DNA of 64,000 bases from Sisyra terminalis. Taxonomy: Eukaryota > Arthropoda > Insecta > Neuroptera > Sisyridae. The first letter of the stretch is position 1; every line of letters starts with the position of its first letter. Below are positions 1 through 13,735 of the stretch, piece after piece. Position numbers and translations under genes: made by a program. The notes beneath the pieces are model-generated. The model saw nothing but the letters and a program-made list of their open reading frames with translations, was not told the DNA's origin and searched no databases. The stretch is from assembly GCA_958496175.1 (NCBI GenBank), contig OY292277.1, positions 41,365,050 to 41,429,049 of the forward strand, given 5' to 3'.

Positions 1-146
1 CGATTTATCTAAAATTTAAGTTTGATTTTCGACCGATATTTTCACTTGTGAATTGATAGGCCATATTCTTTTGATAGCTATTTAGTAGAAAAAATGTATT
101 TTTCAAATAATTCTTACACACTCGTCAAATATTTGATTTAAATTAT

Positions 147-362
147 TTCCGAGTCGCAATTAATAAATTAACGAACAAACAATTATATCGTTTAACTCAA
201 TTTCTTTAATAAATACAACGTGGTTCAATTAATTACCTGACGACAATAGCCAGAGGCTGTTGAATCGCGTTGTATTAAATAAAGAAATAGAGTTGAAAGA
301 TGTAAATAATCATTTAATAATTTACTAATTGTGACTTGAAATTAATAAAATAAAATATTTAT
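147..362. repeat. Foldback element with terminal inverted repeats and a hammerhead-like core
   Basis: The outer ends are inverted copies: a segment near 147-171 containing CGAGTCGCAATTAATAAAT mirrors 318-352 (ACTAATTGTGACTTG). Nested inside, TACAACGTGGTTCAAT at 214-229 mirrors the stretch ending GCGTTGTA at 274, so the element is a palindrome. The same outer end (ATTAATTGTGACTCGGAAAT type) recurs near 30000, 32970 and 53390, which makes this one member of a dispersed family. I see no protein-coding capacity. It may derive from Penelope-like pseudo-LTRs (inference). Confidence 0.6.
237..274 (+). ncRNA. Hammerhead-ribozyme-like motif (degenerate)
   Basis: Core CTGACGA at 237-243 fits the hammerhead consensus CUGANGA. 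A possible 7-bp stem II follows (AATAGCC, loop AGA, GGCTGTT), and then GAATC where GAAAC is expected, and GCGTTGTA. The A-to-T change at the end of the GAAA box probably weakens or kills catalysis. It sits at the centre of the foldback element. Confidence 0.45.
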
Positions 363-724
363 CACTGTGTAGGAATTAATTGACTGATACCTTTTTTCAA
401 TTGAATAGCTATCTAAAGGATATGGGTAGTGTTCGACTGAAACTAGATTTTTCGGCTGAAACCGAAACCGAATTTTGGCATCAGTCTTTGTTTCGGCCGA
501 AACCGAAACTTTCAAATAAGGCTATATTTTCGCAGAAAAAAAGTTAATCATAATTAGTCAATATTTTCTTTTAAATCCTATAGGTATTTTTTCAATCACT
601 TTGTCTCCAATATTTGAGTTAATATCCCTTCAATATCACTTAAATAAGGGGTTGATTTGAAATAAATACACAAAAAAATATTTTTTTAATATTAGTTATA
701 AACAATTTAAAAAAAGTATACGAT

Positions 725-893
725 TGGTGACCGAGTGGTCAAGGTGGCCCCTCCAAAACTGAGATGTATTAAGTTCCAATTTTTTTTTTTGAGCAAATTT
801 TTGATATATCTCGATTAATGGATTTTTATTAACTCTAGAGTCACTAAAGATCTTGGCAATTATAAAGCGACAGTAAATAACGGTTGAAAAAAA
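725..893 (+). repeat. tRNA-derived SINE, copy 1
   Basis: The head reads GGTGACCGAGTGGTCAAGG, close to the A-box of tRNA-Ser/Leu. It is followed by CCTCCAAAACTG, a weak B-box, and a body (ACTCTAGAGTCACTAAAGAT, later AAGCGACAGTAAATAAC) that matches a second copy at 35956-36115, ending in an A-rich tail. A third, inverted copy of the head is at 52567-52680. The head resembles tRNA-Ser, but the body and A-tail show it is a retroposon rather than a functional tRNA gene. Confidence 0.65.
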
Positions 894-1227
894 AGTTACA
901 AAACTAAATTACTCTTAACATCGCTTCTATTAACTCACTTTGTTGATAGTTTGTATGGTACGGAACTTCTAATCTTATTTTTCTATTTAAGATGGAAATC
1001 CGAAGCTTCCAGAATCAAAGTCCTTATATAAGTATTACATACTTACAAATTATCAATAAAATATTTTTTCGGGGCCGATGAACCATGTTTATTGGCTTAG
1101 TACCTTTCATCAAATGATTTTCGAAGAGTATGCATAAAACTTTACTCGACCGTTTTTGAATAAAATTTCATTCGCAAATAAAATAAAATTTTCCTTTTGC
1201 TTCTATTTTCTAAATAAATAAATAATT

Positions 1228-1663
1228 AAGTTATTATCATAGGATTTTTTGGATTATAAAATCAAATCAAATTTTCTTCTTAAAGATTTATATTTGATTT
1301 TTGTACAACGTGAATAAAACGTGTACAACGTGTTGATTAATGTCCATTATTTGTTAAATTGGTTATCATAGGGTTTTTGGACTAAAAAATAAAATAAAAT
1401 TTTGCTTCTTAATGATTTATAATTGATTTTCGTACAACGTTTCGTTACCTTTCGAGACTTCATCAAGTACTCAATCTTATATCATTAAAAGTCATTAAAT
1501 ATATCATTAAAAGATATGCGATTGAGTACTTGATAAAGTCCCAAAAGGCGACGAAACGTTGTACAAAAATCAATTATAAATCATAAAGAAGAAAAATTGA
1601 TTTTATTTTTTAGTCCAAAAAACTCCATGATAACCAATTTAACAAATAATGGACATTAATCAA
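1228..1663. repeat. Foldback repeat with a partial direct copy; paired hammerhead-like motifs
   Basis: Positions 1333-1490 (from TTGATTAATGTCCATTATTT) are the inverted copy of about 1514-1663 (ending GGACATTAATCAA). A partial direct copy of the left arm precedes it at 1228-1310. Each arm carries a hammerhead-like core pointing toward its own outer end: plus strand 1529-1564 (TTGATAA, GTCCC...GGCGAC stem, GAAAC, GTTGTAC) and minus strand 1432-1467 (TTGATGA, GTCTC...GGTAAC, GAAAC, GTTGTAC). The CTGANGA box has decayed in both. Confidence 0.6.
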
Positions 1664-2943
1664 GTAAATTAAATAAATAATAATAAAATATTTTCATTTA
1701 GTAAAGAATCTAAGCTATTGTAAAAACTTCAAAATAATTCAAAAAATATATATAAAAAAATATTCTAGAACTATTTAATGACACGTTATTTATTTATAAT
1801 ACTATAACTGTGTGCATGAAAATAGTTTTCTGTTTTTGAAATTAGCTTTTATCTAATAATTATATAAGAATTCAAGAAAAAATATTTTATAATCCTATAC
1901 GGCTTTTGTTTACAGACGATTGATTTAAAATTTTATTCAATTTTCCAAACTATGACTAAACGACAGTAATCAATAATAGCATAAGATTTTCACTTTTCTC
2001 GTGTTTCCCTTATAAAATCAACTCTTAAATGGACTTTCTGGAGTGGTAGATAGTTAATAGCTCAAAACTTTTAATAGTTACATAATAATTATAACAAAAT
2101 CTATACGTAGCAATTTTAATAGTTACTATTCATACCTTTCAATGCTTTGATAAAAGTTTACATATTACAATTAACATATTCAATTCAAAATATCACAAAA
2201 TCAAAGATTTAAAGTTATATCTCTTCACATAAACTTAAACAATAATTAACAAATGTATTTCCGCCAAGCAAATATGGAGTTATTTGTTCTCCCTATACTA
2301 TTATGTTTAGGAAGACAAATGTTTCTCAAACAACTTCTCACACAATTGAAGTTGCATGAAAGCACTATTGTTTAATGATCGATTGCTTCATTCGTAAAAC
2401 TTTTAATAATAACTTTCAGTATAAATTTTAGATTTAGAAGATAGTTAAATTAAAATTATTGTTTTAAAAGTAGAGCAATTATTATGGTCAGTAGGCAATC
2501 TAAATAAAATCATGTGTGGAAAAAGTGATCTTTAAATAGAAATATGATATACCATTATATTTATTTATATTTATGTAGATACGATAACATAGAAGCAGCC
2601 TTTTAAAATAATTTGGTTAATTGAATATTAAATATGCTAATTTGATTCAGATTATACTTAACTGAAAAAAAAATGTTATGGAAGAATTCTTCAATTAATT
2701 TCAACAAAGAATAAAAAATTTCACGTTTTAATTTTTAATTATTCTGCATTACAAAAAGAAAGTTTGATATATTCATCAATGTTTTTTTTTTCAGAATTTT
2801 CTCATGAAAGTTCGCTTTGCCTCCATTGATTTATAACGCCGAACTTAAAATTAATATTCATTAAAATGAGAAGAAAGAAATACAATAGATACGATTAAAA
2901 AAATTCTTTTATAGATAATGTTTTTTTCTTATGTAATACTTAC

Positions 2944-5900
2944 TTCCAAGTAACATAAAAGATTGTGCATAGTCTGATTGTAAATTGACAGAGGCGCATA
3001 GAAAATGAAAAGCCGATGCTGGTTGATTTGTTGACAGATGGACCAATCCCAAATTGAATAAAATTCGCCAATTCAATGGAGCCAGCCACAAAGCTCTCAG
3101 TAAGCAGCTGATTGCCTATAAAAACGAAAATTTAAATTTAATCGAATATTAGTTAATTAAGACGGGAAAAAAGACAAACACTTTGATGATAAATAAACTA
3201 AAGCTTTTGGCTTTAAAGGGCAAAATTGAGCAAATGTTTGACATGAAATCAACGTCTTATTAATTATTATTCCTGAAAATCTTTTTGATAACCAAAATAG
3301 ATATAAAATATCAGAAAATAAATTTTAATACAGGTCTCTTTTTGAAACGTTAATATCTGGTGAAGTTTCATTTTCCATTTCATTTTTACTTGAATTCGTA
3401 AATAAATCGGGCCATAATGAAAATTTAGAACAAAATAAAATTAACAAAAAAAAATAGGGAATTAAAAAAGACAAAAAACAAAATGAAACGCTACCAGAAT
3501 CTAACGTTACAAAAAGTACATCAATATTGAATATTCTTTGATTTTATGTACAGTATATTTCTACAAAAGGACATTAAAGGAAAACCCAGAAATTTTGATT
3601 GCTTTGAAGTTCCAACAGTCCAGTTTCTCCAAGGCCTTGAAAACAACTTGTTAAATTACAAAAATAAATCCCATGAAAACACCTTCAAAAGCTGGAAATA
3701 TTTGATCCGCGAAAAAAATATAACGCTTTAAAATTGAAAGACATAATTTTTTTGGTCATTTTTGGCTAATACCAATTATTCAAGAGTAAAAATTATACAG
3801 ATAAACAGTAGGGGTATACAAGGACTTTCCTAAAGTATCGGCCACCCGAGTGCAAAGTCTTAATAAGATGTTCCACCCCTCTAGAGAATTTTCTAGGAAA
3901 ATCGAAACTATCGAACTCGTTAAGCCACCCGGTATTTTCCACAGGATAGTCCACTTTTTCACAATCTTTTTTATTGAGCAGGATATACTTTAGAGTTGGT
4001 TCCACTCATATTTACAAATTTAAATCGTCTTTTAAAGGTGGAGAAAATTGATTGATTGGTGGCTTTGTATATTAAATTTAGAATCAAATTCAAATCTCAA
4101 CCGTACAAATACGTCGATTCGAAAGTTTTAGTACAAAAATGCAAAGATTATTAAGGAATTCCCAATAGTAATTTGCAACTATTTTTCTGCTCTCGGAAAA
4201 TTCTAGAAAACTATTTGAATAGATAGCGGAACTTCGTCATTACGAACGTTGACTAAGGATTCTTAAATATTTTTTTAAAGGAATATTGTCTTGTTTTTTG
4301 TTTAAATTTTCTTTATATTTTTTTTCTTGACTTTCAAAAGTTTCTTGAAAAATAGGAAAAAAATGCATTGATAAGTTTTGCAAAGATCGGCCCTAGTGGT
4401 ACATCCCCTAGAAAATAGTTTTTATTTGTTTCATAATAAGATTTGAGTTTAGTTTTGTTATATTTTTAATATAGTTGCTTAGTTAAAAAGAAATATGCGC
4501 TGTTTTGAAGTTTAACTTTTTAAGGCCTCGAACTTAATTAAATTTATTAATTAAATTTGTGAAAAGAATACTGGAAAGTGTATGTAAACAAAATATATTG
4601 TATTAATTATGAAAAAATATGAGTGATTTTCCAGGAATTTAAATTAAATAACAATGATAAAATATGAGAGGTAAATAATGGAACAAAAAATTAATTAAGC
4701 ATAAATTGAGGCGTAATTAACCCACGTTAGCCTACGCTATCATTTGCATGATGTCTTCCGTAATATTTCTTAAAGCTCAATGCCTGTTTATTGCTTTATG
4801 CTTTTTCTGTTTTTTACCAAATTGTTTACAGTATACAATGCTTTCAAGGGTTAATTAATTTGTTTGATTTTTTTTTAACATAAAAACAAAAGTTTACACC
4901 AGGGCGCAATGGAGAAAATGAGAATAACTCTAAAAGGGAATTTACGACGACGCACTGGTAAAAATTTCTTCTGTAATTTTACCAAAAATGTGTAGGAAGT
5001 GTTAACGTAAAACAATTTAGAAAATTTACTACAGAGAATGCTTAAACTCAGTTTGAGAAAATTACAAGATATTTTTTGAAATTTACGAAGCAGTTATAGA
5101 AAATTCGATTTGTAATTTTATTCAATAATTTATCACACTAATGCTTAGTAAATTTATTATGCAGTTTTGTAATTACACCACTTGATTAATTTGAATTTAG
5201 TTTGAAGAATTTTTTAAATTTTCAACGCTTTGATTGTATTTTCAATTTCAATATTTTTTTGTAAATTTACAACAAAATTAGTAATTCAAAACATAATTAA
5301 TATTTGGTAACGAAAATTGACAACCTGTTTAATAAAACTACACATGGCGGTGGAGAAATATTTTTTTGTTATTTTACAATGCATGAAGTAATTTTACAGT
5401 GAAAATTGTAAAAATAATAAAATAATTTCTAAATTTCTAACCACTTTAAAGTAAATCGAATTATAAAATATTTTGAAATTTTACAAAAGAAAATAACGCA
5501 ACTCAAATTACTCAAAACTTTCGTAAATTTTTCAAGTTTGTTTATAAAATTTAATAAATAGTTCCGTAATATTGTTAATAAAACAATACAAATGAGATTT
5601 ATAATCAAATATTGTAAAACTACTCCTCATCTTAATAGATTTTCTTATATGTTTTTGAAAGTTACTCAAATTGTTTTATAATTTGAATTCGTGCACACTG
5701 ATTAGTAATTTAGCCAGCCAATGATTAGTAAAAATGGTAATTTTACAAAAAAAATTTAACAGTGCGGACTTGAGGAAGGAAAGACTTGCCATAATGATGT
5801 TCGACTTGAATTTTTTCTTTCTAATATCATCCAAATAAGAAAAAAATACAAACATCATATCTGATTCTTTTCCAAAGCTTAAACCGAAAATATCAGGTTT

Positions 5901-8900
5901 CATTTTCATTATAATTTGAAAGTAGTATTTGATCTATTGCATTATCTTGTAAAATTTACACAGAATCCTTGGAAAAAAATAATTTAATCCCCAAAAGAAC
6001 AAAATGCAGAAATTGTTTATGAAACTTCTGATTTAAATAGTTATTTTTTTTTTTTTTATTTTTTGATAAATTTTTTCATTCTCAAAATTTGTATACGGAA
6101 ACAGTAAAAACTAATGTTCTCATCTAATTCTTTTGGAACATTAATACAAGTCTTTCAGTGCAACCGAAAAATACCTTATTTGTCGCTTTAGGAGTCCAAT
6201 TTTAAATACATGAAAATTTATTTTCTCAGTTAGGAACTATAAAACGAACAATATACGCAAATATTCAAGTTATTTTTTTATAGGTAAAAATTTTCCTACT
6301 TCAAACTCACAAACTTGAGACCCCAGTCAAAGACTTCTTTTGAATCCATAATAACATTTATTTTCCTATTTAATTTCAACCAAAATGAAATTGTAAGAAA
6401 ACAATTTACTTTTCCATTTTGTAAAAAAAAAATCAGAACCGCTTACTTACAGCTACATATTTTTGTTTTCCGTAAAAACACAATCCAATGTTGTTCCACA
6501 AAGCTGATGAATCCATGTTTTTATTGACTGCAATGCGATATTTTGATAAAGCTACGTCAAAATCTCCGTGATTCTGAAAAATAACATTGTTGTTTGAATA
6601 GTCAATAGTATTCACTTTCATACAAATTGCATAATGTGTAGTTAAAGGAAAATCGAATGAAAAGTTTGTTTGAAATTTTCAGTATTCAATGAGAAAGTTT
6701 AATTGAATCAATGTACAAATTCATGTAATGTAAGTAATGGATTAATAAATTTGAATCTACTACTTTCTACAGATGTAATCGAGAATTGATTCTTCTGTTA
6801 ATAAAAACTGATTTTTAAAAGTCAACTTTCAAATAATAGATATTTCACATTTTTGCAAACAAAACAATTATATTGCTTATTTATGTGTAGCATACTTAAT
6901 TTTCTAGATTTATTTTTCTGGATTAAGGATAATTTTTAAAATGTTCGAATAAGTAATAGACGTAATACTTCCACGAGTCGGTTTTCAAGTATATTATATG
7001 GACTTAGAATATTCGAATGTTCCAACAATAAGTTTGGAGTGAGGCGGAAGAAGTTCCAGAATATTATCAAAAAGATTCTAATTTGGGGTGGAAAAAGATA
7101 GGAGTTGTTCAAATCTACGAAAAAGATCAAGATCAATCTAGAAACGGCAAAAAACTATATAAATAAGACGATGAACTGCCGCAAAAACAGTTATCAGTTA
7201 ACAGGTTAAGAGTTACAGTTTGAAATAAATCGAGACACCCGTTCAATTGCTATAAAATAAATAATTACGTGGGTGTAATAAAATACATGGTGATTACCTA
7301 AAAGGAACACGTAATTAAAGAATCGGGAAAATTAAAAATATTGAGCAACAATGTCGTTAATCACTACAAAATACAACAAAGATAATAATTAATAAATTTT
7401 ACAATCGTTTGCATAGTTATAATAAATATATCGTATAATATTTCTTTCTGAACGGCTGTATATTAATATAACTGATTCTCCATTGACGTTTGAATCTAAA
7501 TATCAATTATAAATAATTGATTTTTCAATGGACAAGTCGATAGTAAGAAGATGGAACATTCAGAGTAAAGCTGAAATTAATTATGGTATCTCCAGTTCAT
7601 ATTCTATAAGAATTAAATTGTAATTTTATATTTATTTCTGTTTGTAGAAACATTGAAGTATTTAGCAAAATTTTTCATTCTTTAGTGTTTTAAAAAAAAT
7701 AACTTCGGTTAAGTTATAAATTCAATTTCCATTGAAAGTAATTAACAAAAAGTATTAAAAAATCATACCTGAATAATAATTCAGATAAAGTTGATTAGAT
7801 TATTTTATTTTGACTCCCAAATACCTATTTTCTTATTGATAAGTATATAGGGAAAAATTATTTATTGAAAAAAATCATCTTAATCTAATTCAAAACAATT
7901 AATTTTCCATCTTTTAACAAAATAGTTTTTAAGAAAAAAAATTTAAGTGAGAAAACTTTGTTTAACTTCGGGAACTTAATTTCAAAATAAGAGTTAGTAG
8001 AAAAAATTCAATTAAAAGCTCAAAGCTTCTTTTATTTTAATAAACTTTGAGTAATTCGTGACGTTTGAAAGTTACTCAAGTAGTTTGAGCAACAGTAGAA
8101 AGTTTTAATAAATTAAGCTCTCACCTGTAAAATAAAAGTAAATAGGTAATGAAATGAGGATATCGTTTACTGGCTTTATCACCGGTAATGAAAGAAAGTT
8201 TAAAGAAATCTTTATTAGGACAATTTTTTTCTTAAAAGGCATTTTCGCATATTTTTTATGTTCTCGTAATTAAAATCCAACGTCTGTTAGCTGTCAAGGT
8301 TTCATTAATTGTAATCAACTGGTCGGATTTGAGTTATTTTTTTTGTAGATTATTTATTCCTATTGGTTAATGTAGGTAAATTGAATATATATCTATGGCT
8401 TTGACGATAGATGTTAAATGTTCATAATTCTAATTTAAGTGAAAAAAAATAAAAATTATTGATCAAATGTAACAAACTTATACAAGATAAAATCAAACAA
8501 TAAAACTAGAATCATGATTTTTATAAGCAAATAGCATTATAAACCACGTAAATCAAGGGATGAATGTATAGTAGACATACATAAGCTTTTGAAACCATTA
8601 TGAAGACATTATTGAGGCATATACTTATTTATTTAAATAAAAGAAATTGAAATAATTTAGAATGTTTTTCTCGATAACTTATAATATCGGCTGGTATTTA
8701 TATAAAAAACAAAATAAAATATAAAAAAATTGTACCTGTATAATACAGCCCATTGCCAAAACTGATTTAAAGTTATTTGGGCTCAGCGCTAAAGCTGAGC
8801 CTAACCGTTCGAAACCTTGTTGAAATTGGCCCATGTTGATATGCGCTAAGCCAAGCTCAGTTAAAAGTTCAACATTCTCTGGACAAAATCTAAAAAAAAA

Positions 8901-11900
8901 AACGTTAATTTTTATTAGTTTTTCAACAAATGTCATAGGCAGTTAAAGACATATAAATGCAATGGATCAAAAGCTCGCGACGGCCAATCCTCCGCTATTA
9001 TATAAAAGCTTAAAGTTTCTCTGCGCATGTTCCCAATATAGGTATGAACGATTAGCAATCATGGAGTTTGGGTATTGGTTACATTGGCAGGTAACAGGTA
9101 GCAAAGGTGTATAAAATAGTAGCTCAAATTCGTTAAAATTTAAAGGCCAGATTTTATTATATTTTCTTCGGAATAATTATAGAAATCACATCCTCTATTG
9201 CCACATACTTAATACGGTTTCAACTACCTACCGAACATTCCGTAATTTTTTTTGTAATTAATTAATTTAGCTAAGAGTGGAAGAATCTATAGGAATTGAA
9301 CTTTAGATTTTAGATCTTCATTTTTCTGTGTTAAAAAACGCTATCTAGTCTAGAAATAAACCGTGGAACAATAATTTCAAGATATACACCGAATTATTGT
9401 TCGAATCATTAGTTAGGCAAATCCCTGTAATATTTTTAACTGTATTTTTAGTTTTGTCATGTAAAGAAAAGAAAATAGAAGCAGAAAATATAAAATTCAA
9501 ACAACTTGGTGTATAGTTAGTGGTTTTTGTTGGACACATGCCAATATGCCAACTATTTCTCAACCGTTGTTAGTAACTTCAATTTCCACATAAGCAATAC
9601 GTAGTAGAAGTTTAATGAAAACAATGGGAGTAGTCTTTCATTTACATAATGGTCGACAAGGATGGATTATTCCGAAAAGTCCAATCCGTGGATGCATACT
9701 TTACGACATTCTATAAATTTTAGAAACTCTACTATTAAAAGGTATAAGTTGTTACGAAAAAAAAAACGTAACTAAGGTTTAACTTTTGAAATATTTATAG
9801 TAAATGAGATAAATGAGTTACGTAATATATAAAACTGAATCGATATATATTTGTTTTTCATAATTGTGTAGATGTTCAATTTTAGTTATATTAACTATAT
9901 GAAAACGGATTAACAGTATAATAGTTAATATCTTTATTAATATCTTTTTTTTAAATAATTATTGAGCAATATATTTACTACTTTTACGTTCAGCATTTGA
10001 CCAAAAATATGTAACAAGGACACATAAATAATGGTTATCCTTCTTTATGGGTCATATCAATTAAATTGCAATAAATTTTGTAATTAGTAGGTAAGCTCTT
10101 AAACGCTTAACTTGCATTTCTATATTATCCTCAATTAACATACTAAGTAGTACTATACTTCAAAATGGGTGTTTTGTTATTATGTATATTTTAATGGTCA
10201 TAATTGGCTTGAAAACTCAAATTCAAAAGCATTCAAATGCTCTTATAAAACAGCAAATTGAAACAACCTGCATTTAAGTATAATGTTCCATTGCATTAAT
10301 GCGCTTAATGACGTAAATAGTTTTACTTACTCCAGTGCTGTTGTACAGACAGTAACAGCAGACATAAAATCTTTATTTGCAATAAGCATTTTATTGAGTA
10401 GCAAAAACGGATCTGGATGTTGTCGGGAAAGTTGAGCCGCGCGTTGTACATATTCAAGAGCTTTTGAACTATCTCGCATCTTCAAAAAGCATTTACCTTA
10501 AAAAATTAAATTCAGCAATTGCAAAACTTGAGCTCTTTTCCGTAAGAGCTTTTCATTGTTCAAAAATTTCACTTACCGAGATTAAAGAAAATATCCCAAT
10601 CAGATTTATTTGCAACAGTATCGGCTTCTAAATACGCTTCCAACGCTAATCGATACCGCTTTAATCGATACCTAAAATGAAACTTGAACTCTTAAAAATC
10701 GAGACTTTAATTTATTTTGGTAAACTTACAAACATTGGGCTACACCTTTTATGCTCGCTATGTCTGAGGGTTTTAATTTATAGCATATTTGAAATTCTTC
10801 TAAGGACTCGTGAATTTTATTTTCCTCTTGGAATATCAGTGCCTGAAAGTTAAGAGTACTCAATTAGAACTCAAGTTTTACGTTTCGATGAGCTTGCAGT
10901 GACGAATAATAAAATAGAGCTGTGTCTTTTAAATTTCGCCATTAACTAAAGTGGAATATAAAGTATGTCAACACTGATTCATATTAACATACTACTTAAT
11001 ATGATAATATGAAAAAAATTATTCATATTGTAAAAATTAATAATGAAGAAAATATTAAAGTTCAATTAGTAGAAATTATATTGTTATTTAATTCATAAGA
11101 CATTGCATGCCAAAACTTTTTTTTGCTGAAAATGAAAAACAACGGTAATGGTTAAACTAAAAGAATAATATTAAGCATCGAAATTTTCTTCAAAACAATG
11201 CTTGCTACAAAACACATTTTGTTAAATGTTTCAGACTATACAAACTGTAAAGATTCGTAGTTCAAAAGAATGTTGTTTTATGTCAACAACTGGTTTTCAA
11301 TATTATGATACAAAACTATTTATTATTTAAAGAATATATAAAATATACTGTGATCTATTTTATGTTATATATTTTCAAAAGTTAACTATAAATATAAATT
11401 TGAATAAAAAGTTTAAACAATTATATTACTGACAGATTGCCCAGATACGTATTTTGATTGCCAAGCAATTTTCCTTAATGATATAAGAACCTCTAGCGAA
11501 TTTAAAAGATGCGAGAGTAGAAAAATTTATTCTGGCAGAACATGCAATAAAAACAGGAGAAACATTTTTAGAACCTAAACATCTAAAAATATTTCCCACT
11601 CTAACAGATAAAACGCACTCGAGAGCATAGAAATTATCAAGAGAAAGGTAAAGAAACAGAACTGGAAGAAGAGATTAATTCAATGTTTAGCACCTTTCGT
11701 GTCGCTCACGAAGAATTTGATGAAAGGAAAAAGAAGAAAGAGAAGTAAGAACACTCCCCCCCCCTTCATAGCTACATAACAAAAAGAAAATGGCTCAACT
11801 TATAAATTGAGATCGATTCGATGATTACTTTGTGGCTTATTACATAGAAGTTATGGAGCAACCCAATACTACTTGATGACCACTGAGGATGATTACTTGA

Positions 11901-13028
11901 CAATCGAAATATGTATCTAATACGTCAGTATTACATTTTTTTTTTGAATTTTTTGTTCAAATTTATGTTTATTGTTTACTTACGTAGTTTATAGTGTATA
12001 AATAAGAGCACAATACATTTTATACATTGTATGGACAGTATAACTGTTCAAAGTCGTTAAAACCGTTTAGTTTTTAATTCAGTTTAATTTTTGCGTTTCA
12101 TTTTTCTTAAATTTAATTATATCTTTTGACAAGCGTTGGATTATCACATTAAGCTCAGTTTTTATTGATTATTTTTGTTAGAGGTCTTAGAATGTGACTG
12201 CTAAATTTTAGTGAAATCTGAAATTTCTGTGATGTATACAAATAAATATAAGCTGAATAAATTGAAGTGGTAGATACCGAAATACTATTAAGAAGTTTCA
12301 TTTTTTCCATTTTTCATTTTTATTAGTAATTTATATCTCTACATTTATACTTTTCTCTAATATACAATACATATAAACAGCGTTACCATGAGAACGCAAC
12401 AGGTGATTCATTAAAGAGTTCACAGAAAAAGGGTAGACGCAAAGTTAATTCATAATTATTTTAATTAAAATTCTACATATTTTTTACACAACAAAGTGGA
12501 CTTCCTAGTAATTCTCTTTAGAATAAAAAAAAGAACATTTATAAAATTGAGTTCTTAAATTTCATGTTTATCAAAAATCTAAATCTAATCAGTGCCAGCT
12601 TTTCTAAACATCAAACAGTAATTACATAACTGTTAATTAACTACCCACTGCACTTCAAAGCTTTTGAAAAAAGTTTAAATTTTCATATTAGTTTTAAATA
12701 TAATCAAATACCATATTCCGTAAACGAGACTTACATTTATGTAATGAGCATAATGGTTTTGTCCATAACTTCGCTCTAATTCCTTTTTTGTAAACAAACG
12801 GCATTGAACGAAATTTCTTCTCGAATACAATAGATAAATGAGCCAATTTCGATTTTCAATCGGCAATGGATCAATTGCTGGAAAATTGAATTCCTTAATA
12901 TGATATTGTATATCGTACAAAATCAAAATATACAGTATAATATCAATAATACCTTTATTTTGTGTGTTTTTTATAAACTTGGTTTGGGATGGGGCCGTTT
13001 GTCGTCCATTTGTCATAAACGTTGTCAT
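2944..13028 (-). CDS. BBS4: BBS4, BBSome TPR subunit (3' end outside window)
   Basis: BBS4 is a tetratricopeptide-repeat subunit of the BBSome, which moves membrane cargo in cilia and binds centriolar satellites. Exons on the minus strand: 12953-13028, 12735-12877, 10740-ish region read as 10730-10842, 10577-10671, 10331-10496, 8736-8889, 6451-6573, 2944-3115; every junction is GT-AG and in phase, giving about 347 codons. The peptides follow vertebrate BBS4 in order: [77 protein letters not shown], and [17 protein letters not shown]. Vertebrate BBS4 is about 520 residues, so the last TPRs and C-terminus lie beyond position 1 or in unrecognised exons. The first intron (12878-12952, 75 bp) is in frame without a stop and could be retained. 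Introns of 1.4-3.3 kb between exons hold AT-rich DNA, repeats and an LTR-like piece. Confidence 0.93.
7019..7288 (+). mobile_element. Possible solo LTR in a BBS4 intron
   Basis: The segment starts TGTTCCAACAATAAG and ends near TAATAAAATACA. It contains a TATA box (CTATATAAATAAG at about 7155) and downstream polyadenylation-like AATAAA words, and it is followed by TGGTGATTACC, which could be a primer-binding site. This layout fits an LTR of a Ty3/gypsy-type element. No matching partner LTR was seen in the window, so this is a weak call. Confidence 0.3.
11330..12060 (+). mobile_element. Non-autonomous element with long inverted ends, copy 1
   Basis: The left end (TACTGTGATCTATTTTATG, then GCCCAGATACGTATTTTGAT near 11435) is mirrored at the right end (ATCGAAATATGTATCTAATACG near 11905, GAGCACAATACATTTTATAC near 12007). 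The interior (GAAGAATTTGATGAAAGGAAA, then TTATAAATTGAGATCGATTC) matches copy 2 at 15590-16340 in the opposite orientation. Its central purine-rich part may be the remnant of a coding tail, but no intact frame survives. Confidence 0.6.
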
Positions 13029-13152
13029 ACCGTGTTTTGTTTAAAAGGCAAATTAAAACAATAAATAATTTCTAAACAATATTGGGCCTCTTATTTGGAG
13101 AAGCTCTACAGTGAATGCAGCAAGTATAAGACTAATATTTGTTTACTTTGGT

Positions 13153-13166
13153 GTAGCTATGGTAAC
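13153..13166 (-). promoter_or_regulatory. RFX X-box upstream of BBS4
   Basis: GTAGCT-AT-GGTAAC fits the imperfect inverted repeat bound by RFX factors (GTNRCC, 0-3 spacer, RGYAAC) with one mismatch. Read on the BBS4 strand it is GTTACC-AT-AGCTAC. It lies 125 bp upstream of the BBS4 ATG, the usual distance for ciliary genes controlled by RFX/DAF-19. This supports both the BBS4 assignment and the chosen start. Confidence 0.65.
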
Positions 13167-13522
13167 TCTGAAAACAACGCGGTTCATTTCCAAATCAAAG
13201 GCTTTTCAACACATTTTTTTTTAAACTACAGTAAAAACATTAACTCTTTTGAGAAATGAAAACTCAAAAGCTTTACTTTCAATGAATTTATCACATTTCA
13301 ACGATAAAATTATTCAATTTTAAAAAATCTTTTCAAAAATCCGTCAACATTGGAAAAAATGTTATATCTTTAAATTAAAAAAACAATCTCCAGAACAATT
13401 GATAACATCACGGTAGAATATTTTATTCTCCTTATAGTTCATAAATAATCCTGACGATTGTTACAAACTGTTTTTAATGGCTTACACTTTCCTAGAAAAG
13501 ATCATTAATTAATAGTTATTTT

Positions 13523-13723
13523 CGATACATATGCGTAAAGTGAGGTTTTCTAGTAGGATGAAATTGATGCACGAGCTGAAGGGACTGATCGTACACAACG
13601 AGATCGAGTGCGCTGTACGCTGTGGGGTACACAGCGTTGTACATTTCGTTGTGTATGATCAGTTCCTTTAGCAAGTGTCTCAATTTCGTCCTACTAGGTA
13701 CTTCACTTTAAGCATAAGTATCG
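13523..13723. repeat. Foldback element about 200 bp long
   Basis: The arms run CGATACATATGCGTAAAGTG... inward and ...CACTTTAAGCATAAGTATCG outward, including TAGTAGGATGAAATTGA / TCAATTTCGTCCTACTA and GACTGATCGTACACAACGA / TCGTTGTGTATGATCAGT. The palindrome covers nearly the whole element, with a short GC-rich centre near 13620. No coding content. Confidence 0.7.
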
Positions 13724-13735
13724 AACAAAATTTTT

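Noticed and set aside
2260..2400. 3' terminal exons of BBS4 between 1 and 2900
   Set aside because: I translated the minus strand of the most complex stretches and found nothing like the expected TPR or tail sequence; the rest is taken to lie outside the window.
4950..5760. Dense AATTTTAC/GTAAAATT words in a BBS4 intron, considered as a satellite or regulatory array
   Set aside because: No fixed period or orientation; explained by AT-rich low complexity.
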